Origin: Tetraselmis striata
Lineage: Eukaryota > Chlorophyta > Chlorodendrophyceae > Chlorodendrales > Chlorodendraceae
Direction of reading: 5' to 3'
Assembly (NCBI GenBank): GCA_006384855.1
Contig: VCJN01002961.1
Location: 1-64,000, forward strand
Length of the DNA: 64,000 nucleotides
Of this stretch, positions 8,750-18,606 are shown in pieces. The notes beneath the pieces were generated by a model that was not told the origin of the DNA, searched no databases, and saw nothing but the letters and a program-made list of their open reading frames with translations. Each line of letters starts with the position of its first letter. Position 1 is the first letter of the stretch. The translations under genes and the position numbers were made by a program.

Positions 8750-11474
8750 ATGCCGGGAAAGGGATGGATAGCGAGTGTGTCGAAGGATGGCGTGTACTCA
8801 TGCAAGCACTGCCAGGGCAACGTGACGGGCACTTGTGATAAGATGGCGCGAGAGCGGCACTTCCTAAAATTCCCGAACTGTAGCCACTCGTTGAAGCGTG
8901 CGGCTAAGTTGCGCCGCAAGGCCGCCTTATCACAAGCAGCAGCAGCAGGGGCGGCAGCAGCAGCAGCAGCAGCAACAAGCGCGGCAGCAGGAGTAGCTGC
9001 AGCCGTCGGAAACGGCCCGCCGGCGCCGGTCTCGGACGACGGCGGCTCGAAGGTGGACGATGTGATGGGCGTGGGGGAGGACCCCGTTGGCGAAGACGGT
9101 ATGGACATCGACGCGCCTGCGTGGCCGCCGGCGGGCGTGGAACCCGCGATGAGGGCGTGATATGGAAAGGCGATTCCGGCGACTTCTACATGAAGGTCAT
9201 CGCCAAGAAGTTCCGGGGGGTATGGCACTACGGCGTGATAACCGGCGTCGTTACCGAGTGGGTGTTGGAGGACTACGGCGGGGCGACCCAGTGGCGCGCT
9301 GTTTTCGAGGACGGGGGCATTGTGGGCCTTGTGCGTTCAGAGGTGAGTGGGCCCGGCCTGCGTGCTGGTGGCACCACTCAACTGCGGTTGTATGGAATCA
9401 CACGCACCCGCCCGGTCGGCGTGGCAGGTTGTGGAGGCTATGGCGGCTGCCCAGGAGCACCCCCCTGTGGATGCGGACGGGGAGGCTCGCTTGGTAACCG
9501 TCCATGAAGGCGATGACTTGTCCAGTGAATCACGCACCTTGCCCGGCGTGCGGTCAACACAACCCGGCTGGCGGAGGCCAAGCAGAACACTGGCTGCCAT
9601 GGCGTGTGCCATGTGCATGTGGTCCGGGGCTATGTCAGCATGGTCAACCTCTTCCCCCTCGCGCCGTTCCACCTGTTTTTTTTTGGCTTGGGAAGGGACT
9701 TCTGGAGGAAATTTGTCACCGTGCAGGGCCACATTGGATTCCGAGCTATGAAGCAGGAAGACCGGCGCCAGGCTTTAGTCCCGATACCCAGCAACTTTGA
9801 ACGCGGGTTGCGCCCTTCGTTTGCAGTGTCCAAGAATCGAAAGGTAAACCCCTCCCCCCCCCCCCCCCCCCCCCGGGCGTGGGCGTGGGCGTGGGCGTGA
9901 CGGCATTCCCCTCCATGACTGCAGGGTCAGGCAAGGTGACGGTGCAGCCCGGCTGGGTCATGGAGGACTGCTTGCACCACATGGAAACGTTTTCCATTCT
10001 TAACGCCGGTCCGCTGCTCGAGGAGGCCCGGGTGAAGGCGATCATGCCCGAAAAGGAGCTCGCGCCCCCAGCGGTGGTGCGTTCGGTGTCACGACTGGCG
10101 GTGCTTGGGCACATGTACAAGCGCCTGCAAGGAGCTGCGTGGTTCGTCACGCGGTGGGGGTTGCAGAATGTGGTGACGGAGGAGGACGGCCCCGAGCGCA
10201 AGGCGCAGGTGGACGCGCTCACTAGGGAGGGGAGGACTCGATACCCAGCGCGGCGCCAAGGCGCGGCGGCCGGGGCAGCGCGGCGCCAAGGCGCGGCGGC
10301 CGGGGCAGCGCGGCGCCAAGGCGCGGCGGCCGGGGCAGCGCGGCGCCAAGGCGCGGCGGCCGGGGCAGCGCGGCGCCAAGGCGCGGCGGCCGGGGCAGCG
10401 CGGCGCCAAGGCGCGGCGGCCGGGGCAGCGCGGCGCCAACGCGAGTGGGATGGGCGGGGCAGCGCGGCGCCAAGGCGCGGCGGCCGGGGCAGCGCGGCGC
10501 CAACGCGAGTGGGATGGGCGGGGCAGCGCGGCGCCAAGGCGCGGCGGCCGGGGCAGCGCGGCGCCAAGGCGCGGCGGCCGGGGCAGCGCGGCGCCAAGGC
10601 GCGGCGGCCGGGGCAGCACGGCGCCAAGGCGCGGCGGCCGGGGCAGCGCGGCGCCAACGCGAGTGGGATGGCCGGGGCAGCGCGGCGCCAAGGCGCGGCG
10701 GCCGGGGCAGCGCGGCGCCAACGCGAGTGGGATGGCCGGGGCAGCGCGGCGCCAAGGCGCGGCGGCCGGGGCAGCGCGGCGCCAAGGCGCGGCGGCCGGG
10801 GCAGCGCGGCGCCAAGGCGCGGCGGCCGGGGCAGCGCGGCGCCAAGGCGCGGCGGCCGGGGCAGCGCGGCGCCAAGGCGCGGCGGCCGGGGCAGCGCGGC
10901 GCCAAGGCGCGGCGGCCGGGGCAGCACGGCGCCAAGGCGCGGCGGCCGGGGCAGCGCGGCGCCAACGCGAGTGGGATGGCCGGGGCAGCGCGGCGCCAAG
11001 GCGCGGCGGCCGGGGCAGCGCGGCGCCAACGCGAGTGGGATGGGCGGGGCAGCGCGGCGCCAAGGCGCGGCGGCCGGGGCAGCGCGGCGCCAAGGCGCGG
11101 CGGCCGGGGCAGCGCGGCGCCAAGGCGCGGCGGCCGGGGCAGCGCGGCGCCAAGGCGCGGCGGCCGGGGCAGCGCGGCGCCAACGCGCGGCGGCCGGGGC
11201 AGCACGGCGCCAAGGCGCGGCGGCCGGGGCAGCGCGGCGCCAAGGCAACGCATACAGCGGAATCGGCGGAAAGGGATGCATTACAAGTTGTGGACGGCAG
11301 GCGCTGAAAACTATGCGGTCATGCCGCAACAACCCCAGCACTGGCTTCTGGATACCTCTGATCTGGCTGGCGGCGGCGGGCTGCGGGATGCAGGGCCGCA
11401 TGACTGAGGTGGCGGTGCTGGTGAGCCCGGACAGTCTGCATGCGGCGGAGGCGGCGCAGCCGCATAGGCACTAG
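8750..11474 (+). CDS. BED-like zinc-finger protein running into a GC-rich repeat array
   Basis: Exons: 8750-9098, 9170-9342, 9428-9493, 9577-9843, 9936-11474; all GT-AG with consistent phase (intron 1 phase 1, the rest phase 0), about 797 residues. Residues about 18-44 form C-x2-C-x15-H-x5-C, a BED-like finger as in hAT transposases and related chromatin proteins. A poly-Ala stretch from CAG-type codons follows. Exon 2 (KVIAKKFRGVWHYGVITGVV, later FEDGG) resembles a Tudor/Agenet-type fold. Exon 4 holds an unrecognised hydrophobic region (MVNLFPLAPFHLFFFGLGRD). Exon 5 starts VTVQPGWVMEDCLHHME and enters the tandem array at 10251. The C-terminus depends on the array's reading frame; the current frame stops at 11474. 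The 5' flank carries a 20-nt C run ending 24 bases before the ATG. Transposon-derived or host gene: undecided. Confidence 0.6.
10251..11234 (+). repeat. 984-bp minisatellite: 26 units of 30 nt and 6 units of 34 nt
   Basis: Type A is 30 nt (CGGCGCCAAGGCGCGGCGGC, then CGGGGCAGCG). Type B is 34 nt and replaces the middle with CGAGTGGGATGGGCGGGG. B units start at 10431, 10495, 10649, 10713, 10957 and 11021. Counting gives 26 x 30 + 6 x 34 = 984, exactly the array length. Units are almost identical; rare variants end in GCA or have AACGCG for AAGGCG. No stop codon occurs in any of the six frames. Each B unit changes which peptide repeat is read: AARRQGAAAG, RGSAAPRRGG or GQRGAKARRP. Confidence 0.95.
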
Positions 11475-12202
11475 ACAATGCTCTGAAGCGAGCCCCAATT
11501 GTCTGCCCAGCGCCTGCCCCAATGTAACGCACCAGCTTGGCAGCAATTGGCAGCTCTTTTGCCCCCCCTCCACCCCACAGACACACTACCAATACCAGTT
11601 TCTCATCCCGGCGGGCAGTTGATGCGTATACCCAGGCTTGTGCGTACGCGGTGCGGGGGGGGGGGGGGGGGGGGGGGGGGAATCACTATAGCTAAGCTAG
11701 TGATGTGAGATATGAGTGCAGCAACAGATATTGTGCAAGATATAATACGATGGCATGCAAGCGGGTCCCCGCTCTTCCACAATCATTGGCCCTGCTCCCT
11801 CTTGCCCCGCCCCCGGTGCCCTTTAGCTGCTCTCAGCATCCCGAGTGGGATGGGCGGGGCAGCGGTTGCTACCGAGTGAGGCGTAGCATCGTTTGCAGTA
11901 GCAACGCAGCCTTTCCGGTGTGACGCCGCCTGGATGTAACCCAGCAGTACGCGCAAAGTGCAAGTGCAAGCTGCTGATGGCGGGGATCCCGCGCGCGGGG
12001 GGGGGGGGGGGGGGGGGGGGGGCAGCGGCTGTGGGATAGGCGGGGCAGCGGTTGCTACCGAGTGAGGCGTAGCATCGTTTGCAGTAGCAACGCAGCCTTT
12101 CCGGTTGCATAGTGTGACACCGCTTGGATGTAACCCAGCAGTACGCGCAAAGTGCAAGTGTTACACGTCCGTGTGCCCCACCCAATGACATTTCGCCCGA
12201 CC
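11475..12202. other. Intergenic repeats and G runs
   Basis: No gene is seen. The stretch holds two 26-nt G runs (11655-11680, 11997-12022) and a duplicated block (separate entry). TGTAA at 11523-11527 could end the zinc-finger gene transcript. On the minus strand TGTAA at 12165-12161 lies 38 bases past the stop of the next gene. Confidence 0.5.
11841..12160 (+). repeat. Duplicated ~120-bp block sharing the 34-nt unit motif
   Basis: Bases 11841-11970 and 12031-12160 repeat each other (offset 186, then 194 after an 8-nt insertion). Both start with GGGCGGGGCAGCGGTTGCTA and contain an internal inverted pair GTTGCTAC/GTAGCAAC. The first copy begins with GAGTGGGATGGGCGGGGCAG, the segment that distinguishes the 34-nt units of the array about 600 bases upstream. 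The two repeat families therefore share a source sequence. Confidence 0.8.
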
Positions 12203-13009
12203 TCACTGACGGCATGTCTCGCTCTCCTTCAGCTCCTGGGCCGTCCGCCGCCTCACCCTGCGCACCCTACCAGCCGCGCGTGCCTTCTCGGAAGCCTCAC
12301 ACACGGCGGCGCGAGTCGCGTCGTGGAACGCGTCCCTGACATGGCGGAACTCCGCCCTCACCGTGGCCGTGGTCGGGCAGAGGACTGCCCGCTGATGGGT
12401 CGCCATGCATGGGTACTTGGGGCCGCACAAAGCCGGGGTGCCGTCGCAGCAACACTCCCAGTCCGTCCGTTGGCCGCAGTCCACGCATGACGGGCGTCCG
12501 GCCAGGACACGCACATGATAGTGCATGTGGCCGCCTCCCGCCACTGCTCGTAGTGCTCCGGTCAACATGGCGACGAGCAAGTCGGCATGTCCCGCAGGTG
12601 GCTGCGGGGCGGGTGGCGCGAGCGCAGCCTCGCTCGCCTCGACAACCCCCTCAGCCCGATCAGTCGCCTCGACCACGACCTCCTCCGCCTCCTGACGCGG
12701 CGCACCAGGCGCATCATCGTCGCCTGGCAGGGCGTCCCCCCCCGCAACGGCGCCGTCGGCGGTGGCCGACGCCGTCGTGGCGGGGTGTTGTGAGGACGTG
12801 GCCCTAGACATAGGTGGGGCCGGCACCGCCATGTGTTGCTCCACATGCGGTGCGGTTCCTGACGCGACAGCTCCGTCGCACCAGTACCGGCGCCGGCACC
12901 CCACGCCTGCTGGGATTACCACCAACCGGCATGTTTCCTTTGGGAGGCGGTTCATCCGCGTCGGAGGTGAGCGGCGGTGCCTGTGTGGGTGTGAATACTG
13001 CCCGGCCAT
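12203..13009 (-). CDS. Cysteine-rich protein resembling the PiggyBac C-terminal domain
   Basis: A 268-codon ORF. The N-terminal two-thirds is Ala/Pro/acidic and poorly conserved in look. Residues about 170-205 read RPSCVDCGQRTDWECCC, then PALCGPKYPCMATHQ, that is C-x2-C, an aromatic-x-C-x-C step, LC and C-x3-H. This matches the arrangement of the cysteine-rich zinc-binding domain that ends PiggyBac-family transposases. A basic, probably helical tail (EASEKARAAGRVRRVRRRTA) follows. No catalytic DDD core is visible nearby, so this is a last exon, a solo domesticated domain or a remnant. The true start is uncertain; an internal Met may be used. Confidence 0.5.
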   Translation of the reverse strand: MAGQYSHPHRHRRSPPTRMNRLPKETCRLVVIPAGVGCRRRYWCDGAVASGTAPHVEQHMAVPAPPMSRATSSQHPATTASATADGAVAGGDALPGDDDAPGAPRQEAEEVVVEATDRAEGVVEASEAALAPPAPQPPAGHADLLVAMLTGALRAVAGGGHMHYHVRVLAGRPSCVDCGQRTDWECCCDGTPALCGPKYPCMATHQRAVLCPTTATVRAEFRHVRDAFHDATRAAVCEASEKARAAGRVRRVRRRTAQELKESETCRQ

Positions 13010-13149
13010 TAGGGCTCCCGCCGCCTGCCGCTCCGCCGACCCAAGCCGCGGCGTGTGCTGCGCCCCGCATAGTCGCCTCGAATATAATATACATGACGCG
13101 GGGACGGGGGGGGGGGGGGGGGGGGGGGGGGGGGATTCGTGCGTTTCGT

Positions 13150-13452
13150 ATGTCGGCGGACAGGCGTGCGAAGCTGCGGCTGGCGAAGGTGGTGGAAATA
13201 AGCGTGGCGGCGTCGGCGGCGTATTACCGTGCGTGCATGCGTGCGCAACCCCGCGGCAGCAAGCGCCGGACTCGGCGTGTGCCGGCGGCAGAGCTGCGAA
13301 GCCATGGACACGGTACGGGATGCCAAGTTTGGCTAAGCAACTGCCGAGGCTGGCGGCTTAACCCCCATGTCCGGCGGTTAAGGGACGGAAAGTGCGTAGA
13401 AGTTGATCGGCAAAGCGGGCATATAAGCCTGGCTGTGCTAGGTTCCTATTAA
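13150..13452 (+). CDS. Hypothetical small basic protein
   Basis: An ORF of about 100 residues starting MSADRRAKLRLAKVVEISVA, with a basic N-terminal half (GSKRRTRRVPAAELR) and ending SLAVLGSY. It starts 15 bases after a 29-nt G run. I do not recognise a family. It may be an exon of a longer gene or chance coding in GC-rich DNA. Confidence 0.25.
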   Translation: MSADRRAKLRLAKVVEISVAASAAYYRACMRAQPRGSKRRTRRVPAAELRSHGHGTGCQVWLSNCRGWRLNPHVRRLRDGKCVEVDRQSGHISLAVLGSY

Positions 13453-13841
13453 GTAATGGCGGTTTGTGCTAAGTAATTCGTAGGGGTGGACCATGCAGCG
13501 CAGGTAGGGGGCGGTATAAATGAGGCCGGGCACATATACTGCTCCACGAAACGACACTGTCGCACGTGTAGTTGAATAGACGCCCCCCCCCCCCCCCCCC
13601 CGCCGGGTCGGCCCGCCGGGTCGGCCCGCCGACCCGCCACGGCATGTAATATCTGTCATGCATCGCCGGGGTATGTGTGAGTGGATGCCCCGCCGCCACA
13701 CACCCCCCCCCCCACCCCCCCCCCCCCCCCCCCATTTACACTTGTGCACTCATTAAGTTTGGGCTGGTTTCGGAGCAGTACATGTACGTATGTATATACA
13801 TACAATGGAACGTAGGACCTGCGCGGAAAGAGGCGGGGCTG

Positions 13842-14985
13842 GCGGAGTGCGTTGGGGGTGCGTAGAGTAGCGTGTTGGTGAGATTCGGGGTGCATCGGAC
13901 GCCGGATGCCCATCCACCCAGCGTAAAAGACGCGTACGTAATATTCACACTATATATATTCACACGCAAATGTGTGAAAACCGGACATACCGTGCCGGAT
14001 GGGTGGGAATACGGCGTCCGATGCAGCCAAAACCCCAGGGACACGCTATTCTATGCACCGCCAATGCACTCCGCCAGCACCGCCTCATTCTCTGTCGATT
14101 TCGAAAACGCCTTCACATTATCCACCGCTAATTGCAATTGCCACCGTGTAATGTTGTCACGATGTGCGCACACAACAACACTTACTACCGGTTCCGACGC
14201 GGATGGAGGCGAGGCTTGCGGAGTGCGTTGGGGGTGCGTAGAGTAGCGTGCTGCAAATAATTGGGGTGCATCGGACGCCGGATGCCCATCCACCCGGCGT
14301 AAAAGACGCGTAATATTCACACTTTATTAACACACAAATGTGTAAAAACCGGACATTCCGTGCCGGATGGGTGGGAATACGGCGTCCGATGCAGCCAAAA
14401 CCCCAGCACCACGCTATTCTATGCACCGCCAATGCACTCCGCCAGCACCGCCTCATTCTCTGTCGATTTCGAAAACGCCTTCACATTATCCACCGCTAAT
14501 TGCAATTGCCACCGTGTAATATGTTGTCACGATGTGCGCACACAACAACACTTACTACCGGTTCCGACGCGGATGGAGGCGAGGCTTGCGGAGTGCGTTG
14601 GGGGTGCGTAGAGTAGCGTGCTGCAAATAATTGGGGTGCATCGGACGCCGGATGCCCATCCACCCGGCGTAAAAGACGCGTAATATTCACACTTTATTAA
14701 CACACAAATGTGTAAAAACCGGACATTCCGTGCCGGATGGGTGGGAATACGGCGTCCGATGCAGCCAAAACCCCAGGGACACGCTATTCTATGCACCGCC
14801 AATGCACTCCGCCAGCACCGCCTCATTCTTTGTCGATTTCGAAAACGCCTTCACATTATCCACCGCTAATAATTGCAATTGCCACCGTGTAATGTTGTCA
14901 CGATGTGCGCACACAACAACACTTACTACCGGTTCCGACGCGGATGGAGGCGAGGCTTGCGGAGTGCACTGGCGGTGCACAGACT
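13842..14985 (+). repeat. Three tandem copies of a ~371-bp element containing a long palindrome
   Basis: Repeat starts, marked by GCGGAGTGCGTTGGGGGTGC, fall at 13842, 14218 and 14588, with a diverged partial fourth at 14959 (periods 376, 370, 371). Within each copy two arms face each other. GGAGTGCGTTGGGGGTGCGT pairs with CACCGCCAATGCACTCC, and GCATCGGACGCCGGATGCCC pairs with TACGGCGTCCGATGC. Only about 60 AT-rich bases lie between the inner arms. About 150 bases of non-palindromic sequence separate successive hairpins. This is a MITE-like foldback unit amplified in tandem. Confidence 0.9.
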
Positions 14986-15049
14986 AGCGGGAGACTAGAT
15001 CCATTGTCGCTTATTTACAAGCACGGGCGGTGCTGCCAGACCTGATCGT

Positions 15050-15135
15050 CTACGGCCGATATAATATTCACACTAAATTAACATCGGTGCACACCGCCGC
15101 ACACCGCCGCACACCGCCGCACACCGCTGCGCGCG
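15050..15135 (+). repeat. Short CACACCGCCG tandem repeat
   Basis: The 10-base unit ACACCGCCGC is repeated about four times at 15091-15130, just after the triplicated palindromic elements. Simple-sequence repeat with no visible function. Confidence 0.7.
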
Positions 15136-15449
15136 CACATTCGTCGCACACATTATCCCGGATTCACTCGCCGTATCCATTACGCCGTGCTACTTCAACA
15201 ATAAACATTGCGAAATTACACCGACACAATGCCGCACCGACTAGCTCTTGACAATACGTGCATATAAATAGTAGTGGCGCGCTGCTCCTCGCCTCCGATG
15301 TGTCGTTGACTGCTGCGGAAGGCGGTCGTCGACTGGGTGTTAGTTTCTCCACCTCGGCCGCCCCCCCCCCCCCCCCCCCCCCCCCGCCCCCCCCCCCCCC
15401 TTCACCGCTCACAGCGCCATGGCCGACCTCGCCCCCCCGGGCAAACGTG

Positions 15450-16008
15450 GGCGGCGAGCCTTGTTGTCTCGCGTGTCCGCGCCGCCGGCATCGAGGAGGA
15501 CGAGAAAGACATGAGGAAACGCGTGACAAGGTGGGCGCGCAACAAAACACTCCATCCTCCACATTAGCACGCACCCACTCGTGGCTAACTTGTGCCGCGC
15601 GCAGGTTCGTCCGGGAGCGCCGTTAAGGCCCACCTCAACGCCAAGGCTTCCACAGTGCCAGCGGCGCAACTCGTGGTGGCCGAGGAGGCCGCATCCTCAG
15701 CCGCTTAAAGGCGAAACGATTGTGGCTTGTTGTGGGTGTCTGGGCACAGGGGGCGTCCCGACGCGAAGGTAAGGAAGCTCATGGCGGCGTCGTCGACGGC
15801 ACAGCCTCCCGGGGTGGTGAAGACGCTGACGGATGACAAGAAGCGGAAGAGGCCAGTGAAGAAACGCCGAGGTAAGAAACTGACGGTCGCGGAGTCGGAG
15901 GCGGAGTCGGAGGCGCAGGCGGAGGCGGAGGCGGAGGCGGAGGCGGAGGCAGCGAGATCGTCGAAGCGGAGGGTCCCGCGGGCACGCAAGAACAAGAACA
16001 AGCAGTAG
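15450..16008 (+). CDS. Hypothetical Lys/Arg- and Glu/Ala-rich protein, probable 3' exons
   Basis: Three pieces look coding. First, a stretch ending in GIEEDEKDMRKRVTR before a GTGGGC donor near 15530. Second, an exon after an acceptor near 15604, which gives either FVRERR and stop or AHLNAKASTVPAAQLVVAEE and stop depending on phase. Third, 15777-16008, encoding VKTLTDDKKRKRPVKKRR, an (EA)n run from a GGAGGC repeat, and a basic end ARKNKNKQ. Lys/Arg-rich clusters suggest a nuclear protein. I cannot join the pieces with certainty and recognise no family. TGTAA at 16161-16165 lies about 150 bases after the last stop. Confidence 0.35.
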
Positions 16009-16130
16009 CCCCCCCCCCCTTACCCCCCCCCCCCCCCCAGGCGGGAGCGGCTGGCGGCGAGGGGGGGCGGGGGGGGCGGGGCGGGCGTGGTCCCCCCGCC
16101 CCCGCACCCCCCCCCCCCCCCCCCCGGGCC
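16009..16130. repeat. Facing C and G runs able to form a hairpin
   Basis: C runs at about 16011-16038, G runs at about 16060-16082 and another C run at 16107-16125 lie within 120 bases. Either C block can pair with the G block, or the strands could form G-quadruplex and i-motif structures. It sits directly after the stop codon at 16008. Confidence 0.7.
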
Positions 16131-17220
16131 ACATCCCCCGATGGCAGCTGTCGCGAATATTGTAATTCAAACATTCTTCGGCAAACCGCTGCCTGCCCCC
16201 GCCCTCCCCCTCGCGAATATTTATGTAACGTGAGCACTGTTTGGCAAAACATGGCAGCCAAACCGCCCATCTGATGACCTTTGATCGGACGGCTGGCAGG
16301 CCCGTTCAGCAGTACTAGCTATAATGTACACAAAAATCCCCACTTTGGCCGAATAGTACGGCTGAGATTTGCGCTCCCATGTACTAATAGTCGTAGTTAT
16401 CCACAGGACCACTCTCCATCGTGCCCGGGTACCGGGTACCGGGTACTCGATACCCGGTACCGGCGTAATAAATATATCGCGTACTACCCGGTACTACACG
16501 GACAACCTTGTACCTTGTACGTCAGTGCCATGTAACGCTCCACCGGGCTGGTACGACTTCCTCAATGATGACAAAAAGGATTTATCGCCCGCCGGCAATA
16601 ACGCCGGATGTACTCGCACGTAACTGGATGGACGTGCCGCCACCAGCAGCAGCCTTCACGGATAAATAATAGTCGCTAGTAGTAGTGCTTCGTCACCTGT
16701 ATGTCACATCTGAATCTCACAGTGAAGCAACACTGCGAAGATGTAAACCACCGTCAAAGCGGATTTTCCGAGGCGGCCACGGTCCTCAACCACAAAAGGG
16801 TAGTACCGGTGAACACCCTGCACCGGGGCGGAAGACTCCCGGTGCGCCGCCAGCTTGTTGTGCTCCGCCGCGGTCGCCGCGATCCCCGGGGTGCACCCGT
16901 GGGGGTCCTTCCCCCAAGTGGGGGTCGTGGAGGACACACACGCGAAATCGATCATGGAATCGCCCCCCGCCCCTTCTCCCTCCCCCACCCTGCCAGCGTC
17001 AAATATGACGGCCGCGAGCGGTCCGCTGGGCGCAACCCACTCGTCTCAAGGGTCAAGTCGCCGTCCCGAGCGAGCGAGCGGTCCCGGTCGAGCACCGCAT
17101 CCGGTTCAATCGCCACAGAAGCCCACAGATTTTTCAAAGCGGTAGAATATAATAGAATATAGTACATTAGAACACAATCGAAAACAATAAAATACAATAA
17201 AATACAGTAGAATCGAAATT
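16131..17220. other. Intergenic, no clear gene
   Basis: Bases 16425-16465 contain repeated GGTACC words forming a palindromic cluster. Bases 16690-16724 carry the 22-base word shared in inverted orientation with 8.1 kb. Bases 17140-17215 are AT-rich with repeated ATAGAATA/AATACAATA words, also seen at 7745-7800. ORFs at 16.7-17.1 kb have no recognisable features. Confidence 0.4.
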
Positions 17221-17281
17221 TGAATTTGAAATTTGTTACAACTGAATCAAGTTGTCGTCTTGACAAGTTGTCTTTACACAT
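17221..17281 (-). repeat. Dispersed repeat, minus-strand copy
   Basis: On the minus strand this reads GTAAAGACAACTTGTCAAGA, CGAC, a variable segment, then ACAAATTTCAAATT. The same order occurs on the plus strand at 35684-35756 (GTAAAGACAGCTTGTCAAGA onwards). Two copies in opposite orientation about 18.5 kb apart suggest a small transposable element family. Confidence 0.7.
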
Positions 17282-17731
17282 CATCCAGGAAGGGCCCGCC
17301 CGTGACCAATCCGCGTAGGGTCCGCTTATTAATTGATTAAAGCGCGCACGGATGGGCGTCCGTAAGCCACGTGGCTGTGTGCCAGTACATGAACTAATTT
17401 TGCATCAGCGGTACGGTAAACTGCACGTGGGGCATGCGCGCAACGGGGGTTATTAAGCATGCACAAGGGCGAATGCATGTGTTCACACGACCTGCTATCA
17501 GCGGCAGCGCGATATGGGGGTCAACAATACACGTAGCAGTACCACTCCATAGTTGTATAGCGCGATACCGGCGGTGAAAAAGGCATATGTAATGAAAAAC
17601 AAGCTTTCCAAAACAACCAAGTGTCTCCGCTGATTTATCAGCCGCGGGACTCTAGCACTGATATGCATGTCATCATCATACGGGTGCGGTACGACGTGGC
17701 AGTGCTTGTGATGGTCTCGCATCGGGGCAAG

Positions 17732-18606
17732 GTGTTATGTACTCTACACTGCTGTACTTTGTACTGCGGGAGGCGACGAAGGAGCGAAGAACTGGCGACT
17801 GAGGCGGACGAGAACGAGTACAAGCCAAGCAAAGTACGAGTATGAGCATTGCGAGTGCGAGTACAAGGGAAGGCGAAGTACTGGGACGAGGACGACGAGG
17901 CGACAGTACGAGCGACTATAAATAAGGCGACTAGTAGTGCAGGACAGTATTACGAGTAAATACAACAGTACCTATGTAAATACAACAGTATTACGAGTAC
18001 CCACATAGGGTGCGAGTAACCTGTACTTACGCCTGCGTACCAGCAGGAGCGCGATTGTCGTACGCTATGGTGTCACCTGTGTTATCCTAACCCGCGGCCC
18101 GTCGCTATTTTAGTCATATACTACTAAGTACGGTTCCTAGCACCTTCGCCTGTCCGCAGCACAGCCGTTATTATATTTGTCTACTATTGCTGTAGCAAAT
18201 GCTATATGTAGCGTTCTAGATGGTTATAGTAGGCTCTAGTACCTACTATTAACACTCCACTAAGGCAGCGCTCCATCTCACGCTTGGTATCATCATCCTC
18301 TAGCAGGTGACACCATAGCGTACGACAATCGCGCTCCTGCTGGTACGCAGGCGTAAGTACAGGTTACTCGCACCCCATGTGGGTACTCGTAATACTGTCC
18401 TGCACTACTAGTCGCCTTATAGTCGCTCGTACTGTCGCCTCGTCGTCCTCGTCCCAGTACTTCGCCTTCACTTGTACTCGCACTCGCAATGCTCATACTC
18501 GTACTTCGCTTGGCTTGTACTCGTTCTCGTCCGCCTCAGTCGCCAGTTCTTCGCTCCTTCGTCGCCTCCCGCAGTACAAAGTACAGCAGTGTAGAGTACA
18601 TAACAC
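17732..18606. repeat. Large inverted repeat, 0.3-kb arms with 224-bp spacer
   Basis: The left arm (17732-18079) and right arm (18304-18606) are near-perfect reverse complements from GTGTTATGTACTCTACACTG at the outer edge to CGCTATGGTGTCACCTG at the inner edge. The left arm is 45 bases longer because of one internal insertion of TAAATACAACAGTA-type sequence that includes a short tandem duplication. The spacer (18080-18303) is unrelated. No protein is encoded; ORFs in the arms mirror each other. Foldback transposon or hairpin-forming duplication. Confidence 0.92.

Noticed and set aside
10251..11234. CRISPR array
   Set aside because: Units are contiguous with no variable spacers, there are no cas genes, and the DNA is eukaryotic.
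9746..11401. 551-codon minus-strand ORF and other long ORFs over the GC-rich array
   Set aside because: They are open only because the 30-nt unit has no stop in any frame; the plus strand has upstream exons with consistent splicing.
13006..13326. Proline-run ORFs across C or G tracts (here and at many other tracts)
   Set aside because: They consist of homopolymer translation joined to unrelated flanks, with no conserved sequence.
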